From Pseudoips prasinana (Eukaryota > Arthropoda > Insecta > Lepidoptera > Nolidae): a stretch of 64,000 nucleotides of DNA. The translations under genes and the position numbers were made by a program. The notes under the pieces are model-generated. The model saw nothing but the letters and a program-made list of their open reading frames with translations, searched no databases and had not been told where the DNA came from. Positions 62,966 through 64,000 of this stretch are shown here, piece after piece. Position 1 is the first letter of the stretch, and the number at the start of each line of letters is the position of its first letter. The stretch is from positions 30,508,549 to 30,572,548 of the forward strand of contig OX621234.1 in assembly GCA_951640165.1 (NCBI GenBank), in the 5' to 3' direction.

Positions 62966-64000
62966 AATTACTATTTTAAAAAACATTGAAACCTCTTCAA
63001 CATTTCTTTATAACAAGCCAAATAAAATGAAATTAAATTATATGTTTTATTAATTTATTTTTCTTATTGGTTGTTCAAAAGCATTCCCTATGGATTCATA
63101 AATAAATTTCAAATCTGTTCACAAACAACAGAGATATCACATAACACACATACAAAAACAAACAGACACTTAATTGATAACAGCCTTCTTTTGAGGTCAG
63201 CTAAATATTGGGATACATTTTCTTTCATACAATACATGTGAAATAATCTTATATACAATTGCATTTAATTTGTGAACATAGTGTACATAAAATAAACCCA
63301 ACAGTAAATAAATAATGTACTGAATTGTGTACGGAAATGTACCAATAAATGAGCAGTTACTAAAGTTTAATGTAAGTAAGAACTATATAGATAAATAATA
63401 AGACAAAAATAAAAAGGCATTGCAATCAGGTCAGCTGTTTGAGAATTACTATGTTACAGATGGATACATAATTGTGCATGGCAAATTCATAACACGGCTC
63501 AGCATAGGGGATGAAAAAGGTAACAGAGTGAATATCAAATTTCAAATAAATTCCTGTAAAATGTAGCTTAGGATTGATCTTGAATAAAGCCTAATAGTGG
63601 AAACAAAAGTCAAATTATCTGAATACCAAAGGAGTTGTGTGCATTTAAATATCATGTTAGAAGAAGAATTCACCATACTAACATATGATATATTGTAGGG
63701 GAGCCATAGACCATAGCCATAGCCCAAAACAGTTGTTTTGGGAGAAAGGTACATAAATAATTTAAAACATTTATATCCATTAAGTTTATCAGTGAATTTT
63801 AATTACCACAAATATAATTCAGAAAGCAATAGATATTTAACTAAACATTTAAGAAGTATTATTTTTTAATTTTTAAAATAATTCTACTATTTCTAATAAT
63901 TACTACATCAGACCCATCCCCTATTGCCATCTTTAGGCCAATCACAGTAATCGAGGGTACATAGGAATTATACACTTCAACTTCATCATATATATGTTTA
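62966..64000. other. Window end, possibly a 3' UTR
   Basis: No ORF with recognisable motifs. Minus-strand AATAAA signals cluster at about 63040-63060, so this could be the 3' UTR of a further minus-strand gene beyond the window. That would confine the CPT1 promoter to about 61049-63040. The evidence is weak. Confidence 0.3.

Noticed and set aside
63542..63754. 70-codon minus-strand ORF near the window end
   Set aside because: No motif; region looks like UTR or intergenic DNA.

Overview
The window is nuclear DNA from an insect, almost certainly a ditrysian moth or butterfly. The host genes have short exons with GT-AG introns. The DNA between them is AT-rich and full of repeats typical of Lepidoptera: SINEs with tRNA-like heads, repeats carrying a 'ccccgcggttttacccgcg' head, LINE 3' tails ending in 'cagcagtggacgtc...gatgatgatga', CR1 retrotransposons and mariner. 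There is nothing bacterial, viral or CRISPR-like.

Two host genes can be assembled exon by exon, both on the minus strand. The first, at 748-7055, is an ABHD13-type alpha/beta hydrolase: five coding exons, 339 residues, Ser-Asp-His triad visible. The second, at 24193-61034, is carnitine O-palmitoyltransferase 1 (CPT1): 16 coding exons, 778 residues, complete from the MAEAH start to the stop. All splice phases agree in both models. The CPT1 catalytic histidine lies in a 26-nt microexon.

The interval 7056-24192 is transposon-rich. It holds an intact mariner (7412-8699), an inverted-repeat pair around a SINE fragment (9222-10002), an unidentified GC-rich block (about 10840-11400), and a nearly complete CR1 LINE on the minus strand (11402 to about 16390) with an intact ORF1, a broken ORF2 and a 51-bp tandem repeat upstream. 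It also holds a relic of an R1-like gag, an intact Tc1-type transposase (18193-19218) and several MITE-like elements.

The CPT1 introns (24301-60893) carry SINEs, fold-back MITEs, RTE-like 3' repeats and a 5'-truncated LINE with a full reverse transcriptase domain (56392-57776). Several insertions are nested: a LINE in a SINE (27015-27900), a fold-back element in a SINE (46310-46731), and a second mariner in a SINE (61441-62965). The second mariner lies upstream of the CPT1 start codon. The two mariners are the same length and their proteins differ at one residue, so they moved recently.

I found no clearly new multi-gene system. The most distinctive items are a family of three 127-bp near-perfect palindromes, other long fold-back elements in CPT1 introns, the almost identical intact mariners, the microexon that carries the CPT1 catalytic residue, and the unidentified block beside the CR1 3' end.
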